Of a DNA stretch of 64,000 nt, positions 1-7,774 are shown piece after piece. Source of the DNA: Hyphomicrobiaceae bacterium. GTDB lineage: Bacteria > Pseudomonadota > Alphaproteobacteria > Rhizobiales > Devosiaceae. The stretch covers positions 62,001 through 126,000 of the forward strand of contig JACKJG010000003.1 of assembly GCA_020638065.1 (NCBI GenBank). Direction: 5' to 3'. The notes below the pieces were generated by a model. The model was not told the DNA's origin. It saw only the letters and a program-made list of their open reading frames with translations, and ran no database searches. Position 1 is the first letter of the stretch; every line of letters begins with the position of its first letter. The position numbers and the translations under genes are program-made.

Positions 1-66
1 GCCCGATCCGCCCCCAACGCCCGGGCCGGTCCGTCCCGATCCCCTCCCAACACAAGGAATTTCCCC

Positions 67-411
67 ATGAATGTAGAAGCTTTTCCCTCCCGGCACCGGT
101 CTCATCGCAGGGTAGGTCTCATCATCTTACTGCTTGGACTTGCGATGCCCGCACCGGCAATTGCGCAGGATGCAACCCAGACCGATGGGCAGGTCGCGAC
201 CACGCCGCAGCTGACCATAACGCCGGACCAGATCACGCCAGAAATGCAGGCCGCCGCCATGGATGCCCGCCAATATTGCGAGGCCGATCTGCACAATTTC
301 TGCCAATGGGTTTTACCTGGCGGCGGGCGCATCGCCAATTGCCTGATCGAACACTTCGATGCGCTGTCCAGCCCATGCCAGACCAAGATTGCGGAGTTGC
401 TCGCACAATGA
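67..411 (+). CDS. Small secreted Cys-rich repeat protein (GLG1-like)
   Basis: The 114-residue product has a basic N-terminus, a hydrophobic stretch (about residues 17-32) and an Ala-x-Ala-like end (APAIAQ), so it should be exported to the periplasm. The C-terminal half has the spaced pattern C-x-x-D...FC...PGGGRI..CL...LS..C, which resembles the cysteine-rich GLG1 repeat family (PF00839). Four cysteines are visible there and could form two disulfides. A purine-rich RBS (acaaggaa) precedes the ATG. The stop overlaps the start of the HlyD-type adaptor, so the gene is probably the first member of the exporter operon. Its function is unknown. Family assignment is by motif only. Confidence 0.75.
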   Translation: MNVEAFPSRHRSHRRVGLIILLLGLAMPAPAIAQDATQTDGQVATTPQLTITPDQITPEMQAAAMDARQYCEADLHNFCQWVLPGGGRIANCLIEHFDALSSPCQTKIAELLAQ

Positions 412-1724
412 GTGTCGACAAGGTTTCAAGGCTGCCGCTCCGCAAGCCGGACGGCGGCAAGAAGGTGCCCGAGGCGGAGAAACCCTCTCCGCCTGCGGCC
501 ATTCCTGAGCCAGCAAAAGCAGATCCCAGCCCGGCGCCAATCACGCCTCTGCGTCAGCGCCCACAATCCAAACCCCGCCGCGGAACGCGGCGTCTCATTA
601 TGCTGGCGGCGGGCGTTTTGCTGATCGTCGCGACTGTGCTTGGGGTGCGTTATCTTGTTCCGCACACGGTCTCAATTGCGCCGGTCACTCATGGTGATCT
701 GCCGCTGATCCTGCGCGCGCCGGGCACGCTGGATGCCGACCAGCGCACCATTGTCGCGTCGCGCCTGCAGGGCCGGCTTGTCAGCCTGTCCGTAAGCGAT
801 GGTGCCCATGTCGAACCGGGCGACGAAATCGCTCGCATCAAATCCGATGATTTGCAGGCGGCGCTCGATGCTGCCACCGCCTCCTGGCAGGCGGCCAAAC
901 TGGCCACCCAACAGGCTGAGGCGGATCTCGCGCGCGCCCAGGTCAGCGTTGATGACGCGCAACAGACACTTGATCGGCAAAAGCGGCTGCTCGACAAGGG
1001 CACAATTCCACAATCGGCCTATGATGCGGCCCAAAGTGCCTTCCTCAGCGCGCAAACCGGTGCCGATAGTGCTGAGGCGGCACTCGACCGAGCCAGGGCG
1101 CTAGAGCAATCGGCCCTGGCCAGCGTTGATGGCGCCCGCGCCAACCTTGGCGAAACGACCATCTCCGCCCCCTTTGCCGGTACCATTATCAGCACATCGA
1201 AACATGTCGGCGACATCGTATCGCCCGGCGAAAGGATTGCCGAACTTGTCGACCCGGCCACGCTGGTTCTGGCCGTGCGGCTCGACGAAACGGCCATCTC
1301 ACGGGTTCATCTCAACGATCCGGTCACGCTGACATTTTCCGGAGATGCCGGCAGCCCCATTCAGGCGAGCATTGTGCAACTGGGCACTCAGGTAGACGCG
1401 GAAACGCGCGAATTCACCGTCGAGGCGAAACTCGACACCCTGCCGGCACGCTGGGCCATTGGCCAGCGCGGTATCGCAACAATCGAAACGGGCCGACTAA
1501 CCGACGTGCTCTCCATACCCACGGATTTTCTGCAAACCCGGCGTGGCGCCAAGGGCGCCTGGCGCCTCGAAGACGGGCGCGCCGTCTGGCAGCCCATTGT
1601 CCTTGGTCAGATCGGTGGCGATGCGGTTGAAGTGCTCAGCGGTCTTGAGCGGGGTGACGAGATCGTCTGGCCGGAAGGTGCTTTCCAATGGATGCCGGTG
1701 ACACCTCAAAGGGTATCGCCGTGA
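408..1724 (+). CDS. HlyD/MacA-type periplasmic adaptor of an ABC exporter
   Basis: The 438-residue protein has a Pro-rich cytoplasmic N-terminus, one membrane anchor (about residues 62-82), a biotinyl-lipoyl-like half motif, a long Ala/Gln-rich coiled-coil hairpin (about residues 150-240), and then the second lipoyl half (TISAPFAGTI) and beta-barrel region. This is the layout of HlyD/MacA/RND membrane-fusion proteins. The ATG used here overlaps the preceding stop (ATGA), and the 3' end overlaps the permease start (GTGA). With the following permease and ATPase it forms a MacAB- or DevBCA-like exporter. The substrate cannot be told from sequence. No outer-membrane TolC-type gene lies in the visible operon. 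Confidence 0.85.
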   Translation: MSVDKVSRLPLRKPDGGKKVPEAEKPSPPAAIPEPAKADPSPAPITPLRQRPQSKPRRGTRRLIMLAAGVLLIVATVLGVRYLVPHTVSIAPVTHGDLPLILRAPGTLDADQRTIVASRLQGRLVSLSVSDGAHVEPGDEIARIKSDDLQAALDAATASWQAAKLATQQAEADLARAQVSVDDAQQTLDRQKRLLDKGTIPQSAYDAAQSAFLSAQTGADSAEAALDRARALEQSALASVDGARANLGETTISAPFAGTIISTSKHVGDIVSPGERIAELVDPATLVLAVRLDETAISRVHLNDPVTLTFSGDAGSPIQASIVQLGTQVDAETREFTVEAKLDTLPARWAIGQRGIATIETGRLTDVLSIPTDFLQTRRGAKGAWRLEDGRAVWQPIVLGQIGGDAVEVLSGLERGDEIVWPEGAFQWMPVTPQRVSP

Positions 1725-2875
1725 ATCTCTCGTTCAAGGACATCCAATACCGCTTCGCCCGCTTCCTGCTCACGGTGGCCGGCGTTGGATTTCTCGTGAC
1801 GGCCTCCGTCGGAATGGTTGGGCTTTATCGCGGCATCATTGCCGATGCCCTGCTGGTGATCGACACGATCGGGGCTGACCTCTGGGTCGTTCAGGGTGAT
1901 CGGCAGGGTCCGTTTTCCGAAGGATCCGCCGTGCCGCTCGATCTGGACGCGCGGGTTGAAAGCCTTGGCAATGTCTACAATGTTCGCCGTTTCCGCCAAT
2001 TCTCCTATCAATTCCTCCACAACGGGAAACAGTCCCGCGCCGCCATCACGACGCTTGATTATCCCAAGGACAATGGGTCCTGGCTCAACCTCGTTTACGG
2101 GCGGTCTATCGGCGCGGCACATTTCGAGGTGGTGGCCGATGTTAGTAGCGGCCTGCATGTCGGCGAAACCATACATATGGGCAAGGATGAATATCGTGTT
2201 GTCGGGCTGACCGCGGGCATGGTCGACGCGTCTGGCGATGCGATGATGTTCATCACCCTCAATGATGCGCTGGCCATCTCCTCGCAACGCACAAGCGAGG
2301 AAATTCTGCTCGCCCGTAATGCCGCTCAGGCAGGAAACCAGAATTCAGGCGCGAGCAGTTCGGCCGGGCGCATATCTGCGGTGCTCGTGAGCCTTGATGC
2401 CGCCACCGATCCTGGGACTGTTCGTGACGCCATGATGAACTGGGGCGACGTGAATGTGCTCACCCAGGCCGACCAGAGCGACCTTCTGCTCAATCAGCGC
2501 CTGTGGCGGCTGCGCCTGCAAATTTTGGCCTTCACCGCTGTGCTGCTGGTGGTCATGGCAATCATCATCTCGTTGATCATCTATACAATGACCATCGAGA
2601 AGCTGCACCAGATCGCCATGCTCAAGCTGATTGGCGCCCGGAACGCGCTGATCGTTTCGATGATCGCCCAGCAGGCGGCCATGATCGGGGTAGGGGGCTT
2701 CGCCTTTGGATTGCTGCTGTCCAACCTGATCTTTCCCTACTTCCCCCGCCGCATCGTGATGACCCCCGAGGATCTGGGGCTGCTGTTTGCCGCGGTCTGC
2801 ATCGTGTCTGCCGGCTCAAGTCTGTTCGGCATATCGCGCGCCTTGTCGGTCAAGGCCCAGGAGGTGCTGTCATGA
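1721..2875 (+). CDS. FtsX/MacB-like ABC transporter permease
   Basis: This 384-residue membrane protein has one N-terminal membrane segment (about residues 14-36), a large extracytoplasmic domain and three C-terminal segments, the FtsX/MacB topology seen in DevC-type permeases. I chose the GTG that overlaps the adaptor stop; an upstream ATG at 1688 would add 11 residues lying inside the adaptor gene. The 3' end overlaps the ATPase gene by four bases, so adaptor, permease and ATPase are translationally coupled. It should form the membrane half of the exporter together with the next gene. The substrate is unknown. Confidence 0.85.
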   Translation: MNLSFKDIQYRFARFLLTVAGVGFLVTASVGMVGLYRGIIADALLVIDTIGADLWVVQGDRQGPFSEGSAVPLDLDARVESLGNVYNVRRFRQFSYQFLHNGKQSRAAITTLDYPKDNGSWLNLVYGRSIGAAHFEVVADVSSGLHVGETIHMGKDEYRVVGLTAGMVDASGDAMMFITLNDALAISSQRTSEEILLARNAAQAGNQNSGASSSAGRISAVLVSLDAATDPGTVRDAMMNWGDVNVLTQADQSDLLLNQRLWRLRLQILAFTAVLLVVMAIIISLIIYTMTIEKLHQIAMLKLIGARNALIVSMIAQQAAMIGVGGFAFGLLLSNLIFPYFPRRIVMTPEDLGLLFAAVCIVSAGSSLFGISRALSVKAQEVLS

Positions 2876-3600
2876 GCGATCAAACGGTCCCCGTGCTCAG
2901 TCTGCGCCGCATCGCCAAACATTATGTGAGCGGCGAGAGCGTGGTCCGTGCCCTCGATGGTGTTTCGCTCGACATCATGCCCGGCGAGCTTGTCGGCGTC
3001 GTCGGGCCGAGCGGTTCCGGCAAGAGCACCATGCTGCTGATCGCCGGCCTTCTGGAAACGCCGACCGAGGGCGAGGTGTTCGTCTCAGGCCGCCTCGTAT
3101 CGTCACCGGATGCCAATCTTGATGAACTCAGGGACTTCCGGCGCCGAAATATTGGTTTCGTCTTTCAAAAGGCCAACCTGTTGCCGTTTCTGACGGCGGC
3201 GGAGAACGTCGCCATCGCGTTGGAAATCGATGATGTGCCGGCAAGGGCTGCCTTGGCCTATGCGACCGAACTGCTGGAAGACGTCGATCTCTCCCACCGA
3301 ATTCACAACCTGCCCGCGCGCCTGTCCGGCGGAGAGCAGCAACGTGTCGCCGTAGCGCGCGCCCTTGCCAACGATCCAACGCTTCTGTTGGCCGATGAGC
3401 CCACAGCGGCACTCGACGCCGTGCGCGGACGCCAGGTCATCGAACAGTTCCGGGCCATCGCAAGGGCACGCGAAGCCGCTGTGGTTGTTGTCACGCACGA
3501 CCAAAGAGCTCTTGAAATGTTCGACCGCATCATCGAATTGGTGGACGGCAAACTGGCTTCTATCCGCACGCCTGGGGCGCTGGAAGGTCAAGTCATCTGA
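2872..3600 (+). CDS. ABC transporter ATP-binding protein (LolD/MacB/DevA-like)
   Basis: The 242-residue ATPase shows a Walker A motif (GPSGSGKST), Q-loop (FQKANLLPFL), signature (LSGGEQQRVAVARAL), Walker B (LLLADEPTAALD) and H-loop (VVTHDQRAL). This is the LolD/MacB class of ABC ATPases that pair with FtsX-like permeases. It is the last gene of the exporter operon; its start overlaps the permease stop (ATGA). All catalytic motifs are intact, so the exporter should be functional. The operon lies directly upstream of the sulfur locus on the same strand as the regulator, but nothing in its sequence ties it to sulfur metabolism. Confidence 0.9.
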   Translation: MSDQTVPVLSLRRIAKHYVSGESVVRALDGVSLDIMPGELVGVVGPSGSGKSTMLLIAGLLETPTEGEVFVSGRLVSSPDANLDELRDFRRRNIGFVFQKANLLPFLTAAENVAIALEIDDVPARAALAYATELLEDVDLSHRIHNLPARLSGGEQQRVAVARALANDPTLLLADEPTAALDAVRGRQVIEQFRAIARAREAAVVVVTHDQRALEMFDRIIELVDGKLASIRTPGALEGQVI

Positions 3601-3649
3601 TTTCCGAAGGCCTCACGCGGCTACAGGCCCGGCCGAGTTGCCGGAACCA

Positions 3650-3665
3650 TTTGACCTCGGTCAAA
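3650..3665. promoter_or_regulatory. Candidate sHdrR operator upstream of its own gene
   Basis: A perfect inverted repeat, TTTGACC-TC-GGTCAAA, lies about 110 bases upstream of the ArsR-type regulator start. Read as TTTGA-N6-TCAAA it has the same half-sites and spacing as a site upstream of the dsrE3C-shdr operon (12371-12386). ArsR proteins usually bind such palindromes, so autoregulation is likely. Binding is inferred and not shown by the sequence. Confidence 0.5.
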
Positions 3666-3771
3666 CCGGTTGCGTCCCGGCTCTGCCAAACTTATTAGCA
3701 AAAGTTGAAAAGCAGAGCGGACTTGTGGCAAAATACATTCCGGATCGGGCATACGCGGTGCCGTGGTTCGA

Positions 3772-4155
3772 ATGAGCGCAGAGAGGGACAAACCGTTGGA
3801 TCAAGCACTTCTGGAGAAGCCGGACGTGAAACAGCAGGTTGCTGCGGGCCCGGTGCCCGATTCTTCGCAGATGCTGGTGAGCGCCCGCAAGACGACGGAT
3901 TTTCTGAAATCGCTGTCGCACCCGATGCGCCTGGTGATCCTGTGCCGGCTGGCCGAAGGCGGTGCGCGGGTCAACGAACTCGAGTCCATGCTCGACATGC
4001 CCCAGGCGGCCGTGTCCAAACAATTGAGCCGTTTGCGCGACGAAGAGCTGGTCAAGGCCACGCGTCAGGGACGCTTCATGGTCTATGAGCTGGCCGACGA
4101 TCGCGCCCGGCGCATCGTTCTGACGCTTTACGAGGAATTTTGCGGCGTCAAATAG
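3772..4155 (+). CDS. shdrR: ArsR/SmtB-family regulator of the sulfur oxidation locus (sHdrR-like)
   Basis: The 127-residue protein carries an ArsR winged helix (about residues 42-110: LSHPMRLVILCRLAEG and the recognition helix QAAVSKQLSRLRDE). Two cysteines, C58 and C124, are 66 residues apart. ArsR regulators of the SoxR/sHdrR group use such a pair to sense sulfane sulfur; their family assignment here rests on this pair and on the position facing the sHdr operon. No CxC metal-binding motif is present. The ATG at 3772 was preferred over a GTG three codons upstream. The gene converges on tusA and is separated from it by a symmetric terminator. It probably represses the sulfur genes until oxidisable sulfur is available. 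Confidence 0.8.
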   Translation: MSAERDKPLDQALLEKPDVKQQVAAGPVPDSSQMLVSARKTTDFLKSLSHPMRLVILCRLAEGGARVNELESMLDMPQAAVSKQLSRLRDEELVKATRQGRFMVYELADDRARRIVLTLYEEFCGVK

Positions 4156-4250
4156 GCCGCAGATCCAGCCTCCAATTTCAGCGGGAGCGAGCGCAGATCG
4201 CGGCTTCGGCGCGCGAGCTCCCAATCGTCCAAAACAAAACCCTCCAAAAC

Positions 4251-4281
4251 AAAACCCCATGTCAGGCCGACATGGGGTTTT
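4251..4281. terminator. Bidirectional terminator between shdrR and tusA
   Basis: A 13-bp perfect inverted repeat (AAAACCCCATGTC / GACATGGGGTTTT) with a 5-base loop lies between the two convergent genes. The A/T ends give a U-run in either direction, so it can terminate both transcripts. Confidence 0.85.
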
Positions 4282-4308
4282 GAATTTCGGAGCCTTTGTA
4301 GGCCGGGA

Positions 4309-4536
4309 TTATCCAGTGTGGCGGATCAGGAAGCGGTAGGTGCCGGCATCTTCGCCGCTTTCCACCAATTCGTTGCCGGTCGTACGGCAGAACGCCTCAA
4401 AATCCTTCACGGCACCCGGATCGGTTGCCAGGATTTCAAGCGTGCCACCGGTCGGCACATCCTTGAGCGCCTTCTTGGCCTTCAGAATCGGCAACGGGCA
4501 ATTCAGGCCCTTTGCATCGAGAGTCTGGTCGGGCAT
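4309..4536 (-). CDS. tusA: TusA sulfur carrier protein
   Basis: The 75-residue protein is full length for TusA and has the hallmark CPxP motif (NCPLPILKAKKAL) with the sulfur-carrying cysteine at residue 13. TusA carries sulfur as a persulfide in the cytoplasm. In sHdr-type sulfur oxidisers it exchanges sulfur with DsrE proteins and delivers it to the sHdr complex. Here it is the last gene of the sulfur operon, 11 bases after the DsrE-family gene, which supports a role in dissimilatory sulfur transfer over tRNA thiolation. Confidence 0.93.
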   Translation of the reverse strand: MPDQTLDAKGLNCPLPILKAKKALKDVPTGGTLEILATDPGAVKDFEAFCRTTGNELVESGEDAGTYRFLIRHTG

Positions 4537-4547
4537 TTGGTTCCTCC

Positions 4548-5039
4548 TCAGATATAAAGGTTGATGTCGCTCTGCTGTGCGACATCGATGTAGCTGGCGG
4601 CGCCGCCGAGCACCGGGCCATCGATCATGTCTTCTCGTTTGTATTCGAAAAGGTCCATGGTCATCTGGCAGGCGATCATCTTGACTTCCGCCTCGACAGC
4701 CAATTCGCGCAGTTCCTCAATCGAGGCAACACCTTTTTTCTTGATCATGTCGCGCATCATGTTGCTGGTCAGCCCGGTCATGCCCGGAAGTGCCGCCATG
4801 ATGTTCGGCATCGCCATGTGCCCGCCACCCATCGGCATTTCCATTGCCGGGTTGCCAAGCGTCGACACTTTCAGGTTGAGATCCTTCTTCAGAAGGCCAA
4901 GTCCGTAAAAAGTGAAGAACATCGTCACGTCCAGCCCCATCGCTGCGGCAGTCGTGGCAAGAATAAATGGCGGATAGGCCCAGTCGAGCGTGCCCTTGGT
5001 CACAATCATCGACATGGTTTTTGCATTCGTTTCGCTCAT
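4548..5039 (-). CDS. DsrE3-family sulfurtransferase (membrane-free DsrE2/DsrE3 type)
   Basis: The 163-residue protein belongs to the DsrE/DsrF-like superfamily and resembles the DsrE2/DsrE3 branch: a central Gly/Met-rich segment (MEMPMGGGHMAMPNI) and the conserved ACQMTMDLF block with a cysteine at residue 124, the likely persulfide-carrying residue. DsrE2 and DsrE3 proteins work with TusA in cytoplasmic sulfur relay. A strong RBS (gaaggaggg) precedes the ATG. It is immediately upstream of tusA and may be driven from its own promoter in the 130-base gap before lbpA. The exact subclass (DsrE3A, B or other) needs a phylogeny. Confidence 0.85.
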   Translation of the reverse strand: MSETNAKTMSMIVTKGTLDWAYPPFILATTAAAMGLDVTMFFTFYGLGLLKKDLNLKVSTLGNPAMEMPMGGGHMAMPNIMAALPGMTGLTSNMMRDMIKKKGVASIEELRELAVEAEVKMIACQMTMDLFEYKREDMIDGPVLGGAASYIDVAQQSDINLYI

Positions 5040-5096
5040 AATTCCCTCCTTCCTGATCCTGAAGGACCAGATAGACAGTCAGAGCGTGACTGCCAA

Positions 5097-5112
5097 ACTG
5101 AATGAATTCAAT
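5097..5112. promoter_or_regulatory. Weak match to the TTTGA-N6-TCAA operator upstream of the dsrE3-tusA pair
   Basis: ACTGA-ATGAAT-TCAAT has the same half-site spacing as the two stronger sites at 3650 and 12371, with an identical right half to the latter. It lies 58 bases upstream of the DsrE-family start. It could be a third site for the ArsR regulator, but the left half is degraded. Confidence 0.25.
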
Positions 5113-5115
5113 CTA

Positions 5116-5161
5116 CGGTATATACCGCGATTGGCATACTCACAATTGCGTAACTGCGCAA
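5116..5161. promoter_or_regulatory. Two perfect inverted repeats between lbpA and dsrE3
   Basis: The gap contains CGGTATATACCG (5116-5127, a 12-bp palindrome) and TTGCG-TAACTG-CGCAA (5146-5161). Neither is followed by a T-run, so they are more likely operators or RNA-processing sites than terminators. They suggest that dsrE3-tusA can be expressed separately from the upstream shdr genes. Confidence 0.4.
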
Positions 5162-5171
5162 AGGGCCAAAA

Positions 5172-5615
5172 TCAGGCCGCGCAGCCTGCGAATTCATCCG
5201 CCGCCATCTTGGCTTCATAAGGACCGGCAACCGTGTTGCCCGGAGTCAGCAAACCCATCGCGCCGCCAAAGTCGGCAGGCTTGACCTTGACCATCCATCC
5301 GGCGCCATAGGTGTCGGAATTGGCGAGCTTCGGGTCGCCGCTCAGATTGTCGTTGACCTCGGTAATCTCGGCGTCAAAGCCGAGTTTCGCGGGTCCGACC
5401 CACTTGCCCGATTCAATCGTCGCACAGGACTTGCCAGCCTTGATTTCCTTGCCGGCGCGCTTGGCTGTGAAGGCCACCAGCTGTCCGGCCATGCCGGTTG
5501 CGATGGCGGTCATGCCAACAGTAAAGGTTCCATCGCCATTGTCGCGATACCAAAGGTTATTGTCGACGTCATAAAGAAGATCGTCTGGAAGATCACATCC
5601 GCGAACAACAGGCAT
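5172..5615 (-). CDS. lbpA: Lipoate-binding protein LbpA (GcvH-like) of the sHdr system
   Basis: The 147-residue protein is related to glycine cleavage H protein: LWYRDNGDGTFTVGMTAIATGMAGQLVAF, then IESGKWVGPAKLGF with the lipoylated lysine at about residue 71, then AEITEVNDNL. GcvH has ESVKA at this point; the ESGKW form is typical of LbpA proteins linked to sHdr. The protein carries a lipoyl arm and is thought to take electrons from the sHdr complex and pass them to a dihydrolipoamide dehydrogenase. I chose the ATG with a GGAGAC RBS; a longer frame to 5702 would overlap the upstream gene. The lipoate ligase that should load it lies at 13133-14184. Confidence 0.92.
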   Translation of the reverse strand: MPVVRGCDLPDDLLYDVDNNLWYRDNGDGTFTVGMTAIATGMAGQLVAFTAKRAGKEIKAGKSCATIESGKWVGPAKLGFDAEITEVNDNLSGDPKLANSDTYGAGWMVKVKPADFGGAMGLLTPGNTVAGPYEAKMAADEFAGCAA

Positions 5616-5631
5616 CTTTCGTCTCCGTGTT

Positions 5632-6099
5632 TCAAACGTTCTGGTGCGGATCCAGCAATTCAGTCTGCCTGATCGGCCGGGACGAACAGCAAAAATCCCC
5701 AAGCCCTGATTCCTCGAGCTTGCCGCCCACGAACAGAGCCAGATGTTTCAATACCATCGCGGCCAACCGAATGCGTTGACCCCGATCAACATCCGATGGT
5801 TCCAGTACTATGAGATTGTAGTGGTAGACAAGCTCCCGGCAGGTTTCCCGGCAGGCATTGAAGCTGGGATTGCCGCGCGCCGCCTGCTTGTGCAGCGCCA
5901 GGAGCCGGAATCCCTCGACCTTTTTGTCGGTCGGCACCTGATCGTGGGCCTCGAGCCAGGCCTCGAGAATGGCCTCGCCCGAATCGAGCAGAGCAAGAGC
6001 TTCCGCTTCGCCGAAATCCGCTAGAGCCGCATCGTCACGCGTGAACAATCCGTCCGAGAACGCGAGAATGTCGGCAAACGGGGCTTCGGTCTGATCCAT
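5632..6099 (-). CDS. Hypothetical protein between shdrB2 and lbpA
   Basis: I do not recognise this 155-residue protein. It is acidic at the N-terminus, mostly helical in composition, with no signal peptide or membrane segment. Cysteines sit in NACRETCREL (about residues 83-87) and in a C-terminal FCC pair. Its start overlaps the shdrB2 stop (TGATG) and it ends 16 bases before lbpA, so it is translated with the sulfur operon. The CxxxC and CC cysteines would suit a metal-binding, redox or assembly role, but this is inference from position only. Confidence 0.65.
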   Translation of the reverse strand: MDQTEAPFADILAFSDGLFTRDDAALADFGEAEALALLDSGEAILEAWLEAHDQVPTDKKVEGFRLLALHKQAARGNPSFNACRETCRELVYHYNLIVLEPSDVDRGQRIRLAAMVLKHLALFVGGKLEESGLGDFCCSSRPIRQTELLDPHQNV

Positions 6100-7025
6100 C
6101 AGGCCAGGCCCTTTTCCTTGATCAGATCGCGGGAATCCGAGAAATTCTCGTTCACACCAACCTCGTTCGGCGAAAGGCCCATGGCCATGCCGAGCAACTG
6201 GGTGAAATAGAGCACCTTGACGTTGGTCTTGCGTCCCAAGACCTTCTCGGCGCGAACCTGGTGCATTTCAAGACCTGTATGGCAAGTCGGGCACTCGGTT
6301 GCGATCACGTCGGCACCGCAGGCTTCCGCGGTTTCAAGCAGGTTCAGAACCAGCTTGGTGGACGTGTCGCTATCCGAAAGCGAATGCGCGCCGCCGCAGC
6401 ATGCGGTCTTGAGCGGGTATTCGACATTCTCGGCACCGGCGGCGGCCAGGAGATCATCCATGAAATGCGGTTTGGATGTGGACTCGGAGCCGGGACCCTT
6501 GTCCTTTTCCGGGAAGATGTGGCGCGGGCGGGTATACATGCAGCCGTAATAATTGGCGACTTTCAAACCCTTGAGCGAGTTTTTCACCCGTTCGGTGATG
6601 CCTTCTTCGCCCACCGAATCCTTGATCCAGTCCAAAGCGTGGATGGTCTCGACCTTGCCGGCCTCGTAGGTGGTGTGGCCCGCCTTCGAGCTCAACCGCG
6701 CATTGACCTCAACCGATTTTCCGTCGTGCTCGAGGTCGTATTCGGCCTTTTTCAGATTGTGATAGCAACCGTTGCAGGGCGCCATGACCGTATCGAAACC
6801 CATATCCTCGGCGATCGAGAGGTTGCGGGCCGACAAATAGGTCTGGATTTTGGGGTCGACGTTTTTGACTTCCATCGCCCCGCAGCAGTTCCAGTTCTCC
6901 AGTTCGACCAGGTCGAGCCCGAGCTTCTTGCCTACCGCTTTCGTCGAGCGGTTATAGGCATGACCGGTGCCTTCCAGCGCACAACCGGGATAATAGGCGA
7001 CCTTCTTGTGTTTTCCTTCGGCCAT
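6099..7025 (-). CDS. shdrB2: sHdrB2, CCG-domain subunit of the sulfur-oxidising heterodisulfide reductase-like complex
   Basis: The 308-residue protein has two CCG domains. The first shows PGCALEG, NWNCCGAME and APCNGCYHNL; the second shows YGCMYTRP, TACCGGAHS and TECPTCHTGL. These cysteines bind the noncubane [4Fe-4S] clusters found in HdrB-type subunits. The protein is cytoplasmic and part of the sHdr complex, which oxidises carrier-bound sulfane sulfur. The gene follows shdrC2 with a 2-base gap and overlaps the next start. Both cysteine-rich motifs are intact. Confidence 0.93.
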   Translation of the reverse strand: MAEGKHKKVAYYPGCALEGTGHAYNRSTKAVGKKLGLDLVELENWNCCGAMEVKNVDPKIQTYLSARNLSIAEDMGFDTVMAPCNGCYHNLKKAEYDLEHDGKSVEVNARLSSKAGHTTYEAGKVETIHALDWIKDSVGEEGITERVKNSLKGLKVANYYGCMYTRPRHIFPEKDKGPGSESTSKPHFMDDLLAAAGAENVEYPLKTACCGGAHSLSDSDTSTKLVLNLLETAEACGADVIATECPTCHTGLEMHQVRAEKVLGRKTNVKVLYFTQLLGMAMGLSPNEVGVNENFSDSRDLIKEKGLA

Positions 7026-7027
7026 TC

Positions 7028-7774
7028 TCAGTCGGCTCCCTTCGCATCAAGCTTCAACGCCTTGTGAATTTCGGCATTGCGCTCGTCGACATATTCCTTG
7101 ATGGCATCACGTGAGCGATCCCAGTTGCGGGTGCGCGGATGAAACACCGTCGCAAATCCGAGCTTCATCAGGTAGAAAACGGGGAAGCGCTTGACCAGTC
7201 CGCTAACGAGCTGGATCAGCCAGGGCTGGGTCAGCGGCTGATTGGTGCGCTTGAAGAACTTCTGCAACACCTTGGCTTCTTCGATCTTGCCCGTTTCAAA
7301 CACCTGGTGCGAGAATTCCTCGTCGAACACCATCGAGGGCTTGGTCTCGGTGTAGCCCTTGAGTTCGAGCCAATGAGCGGTGGCCTTCATCACGCCTTCC
7401 GGATTGACGTCGCGCGGGCAGGCATAGGTGCACTTGTTGCAGCTCACACATTGCCAGATGATCTCGCGATCGCGCACCAGCTCTTCTTCGAGCCCCATGC
7501 GAATGAGATAGATCCAGAAGCGTGGATTGAAATCCGGATTGATCGCATTGACCGTGCACGCATTGGTGCACGAGCCGCACTGCCAGCAGCGGTGAATGTT
7601 TTCACCCCCGCCAAGCGCTGCAATCTCCTCCTGCAGATCTTCGTTGTAGTCGGGTACCGACCGCCCTTCGATAAAGGTCGACCAGTGACCAGACACATCC
7701 ACCCCGTCAATGACGAGTTCCTCGTGTTCGACCAGGTTTTCCGGCCGGATGAGGCTTTTTTCGTGGATGGGCAT
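7028..7774 (-). CDS. shdrC2: sHdrC2, [4Fe-4S] ferredoxin-like subunit
   Basis: This 248-residue protein has two classic [4Fe-4S] motifs: CWQCGSCTNACTVN near residue 65 and CVSCNKCTYACPRDVNP near residue 110. It is the electron-transfer partner of an HdrB subunit, as in archaeal HdrC. The C-terminal part is helical and basic. Its start overlaps the upstream hypothetical gene by one base and it is followed by shdrB2, the standard type I order (C1-B1-A-hyp-C2-B2). Confidence 0.93.
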   Translation of the reverse strand: MPIHEKSLIRPENLVEHEELVIDGVDVSGHWSTFIEGRSVPDYNEDLQEEIAALGGGENIHRCWQCGSCTNACTVNAINPDFNPRFWIYLIRMGLEEELVRDREIIWQCVSCNKCTYACPRDVNPEGVMKATAHWLELKGYTETKPSMVFDEEFSHQVFETGKIEEAKVLQKFFKRTNQPLTQPWLIQLVSGLVKRFPVFYLMKLGFATVFHPRTRNWDRSRDAIKEYVDERNAEIHKALKLDAKGAD

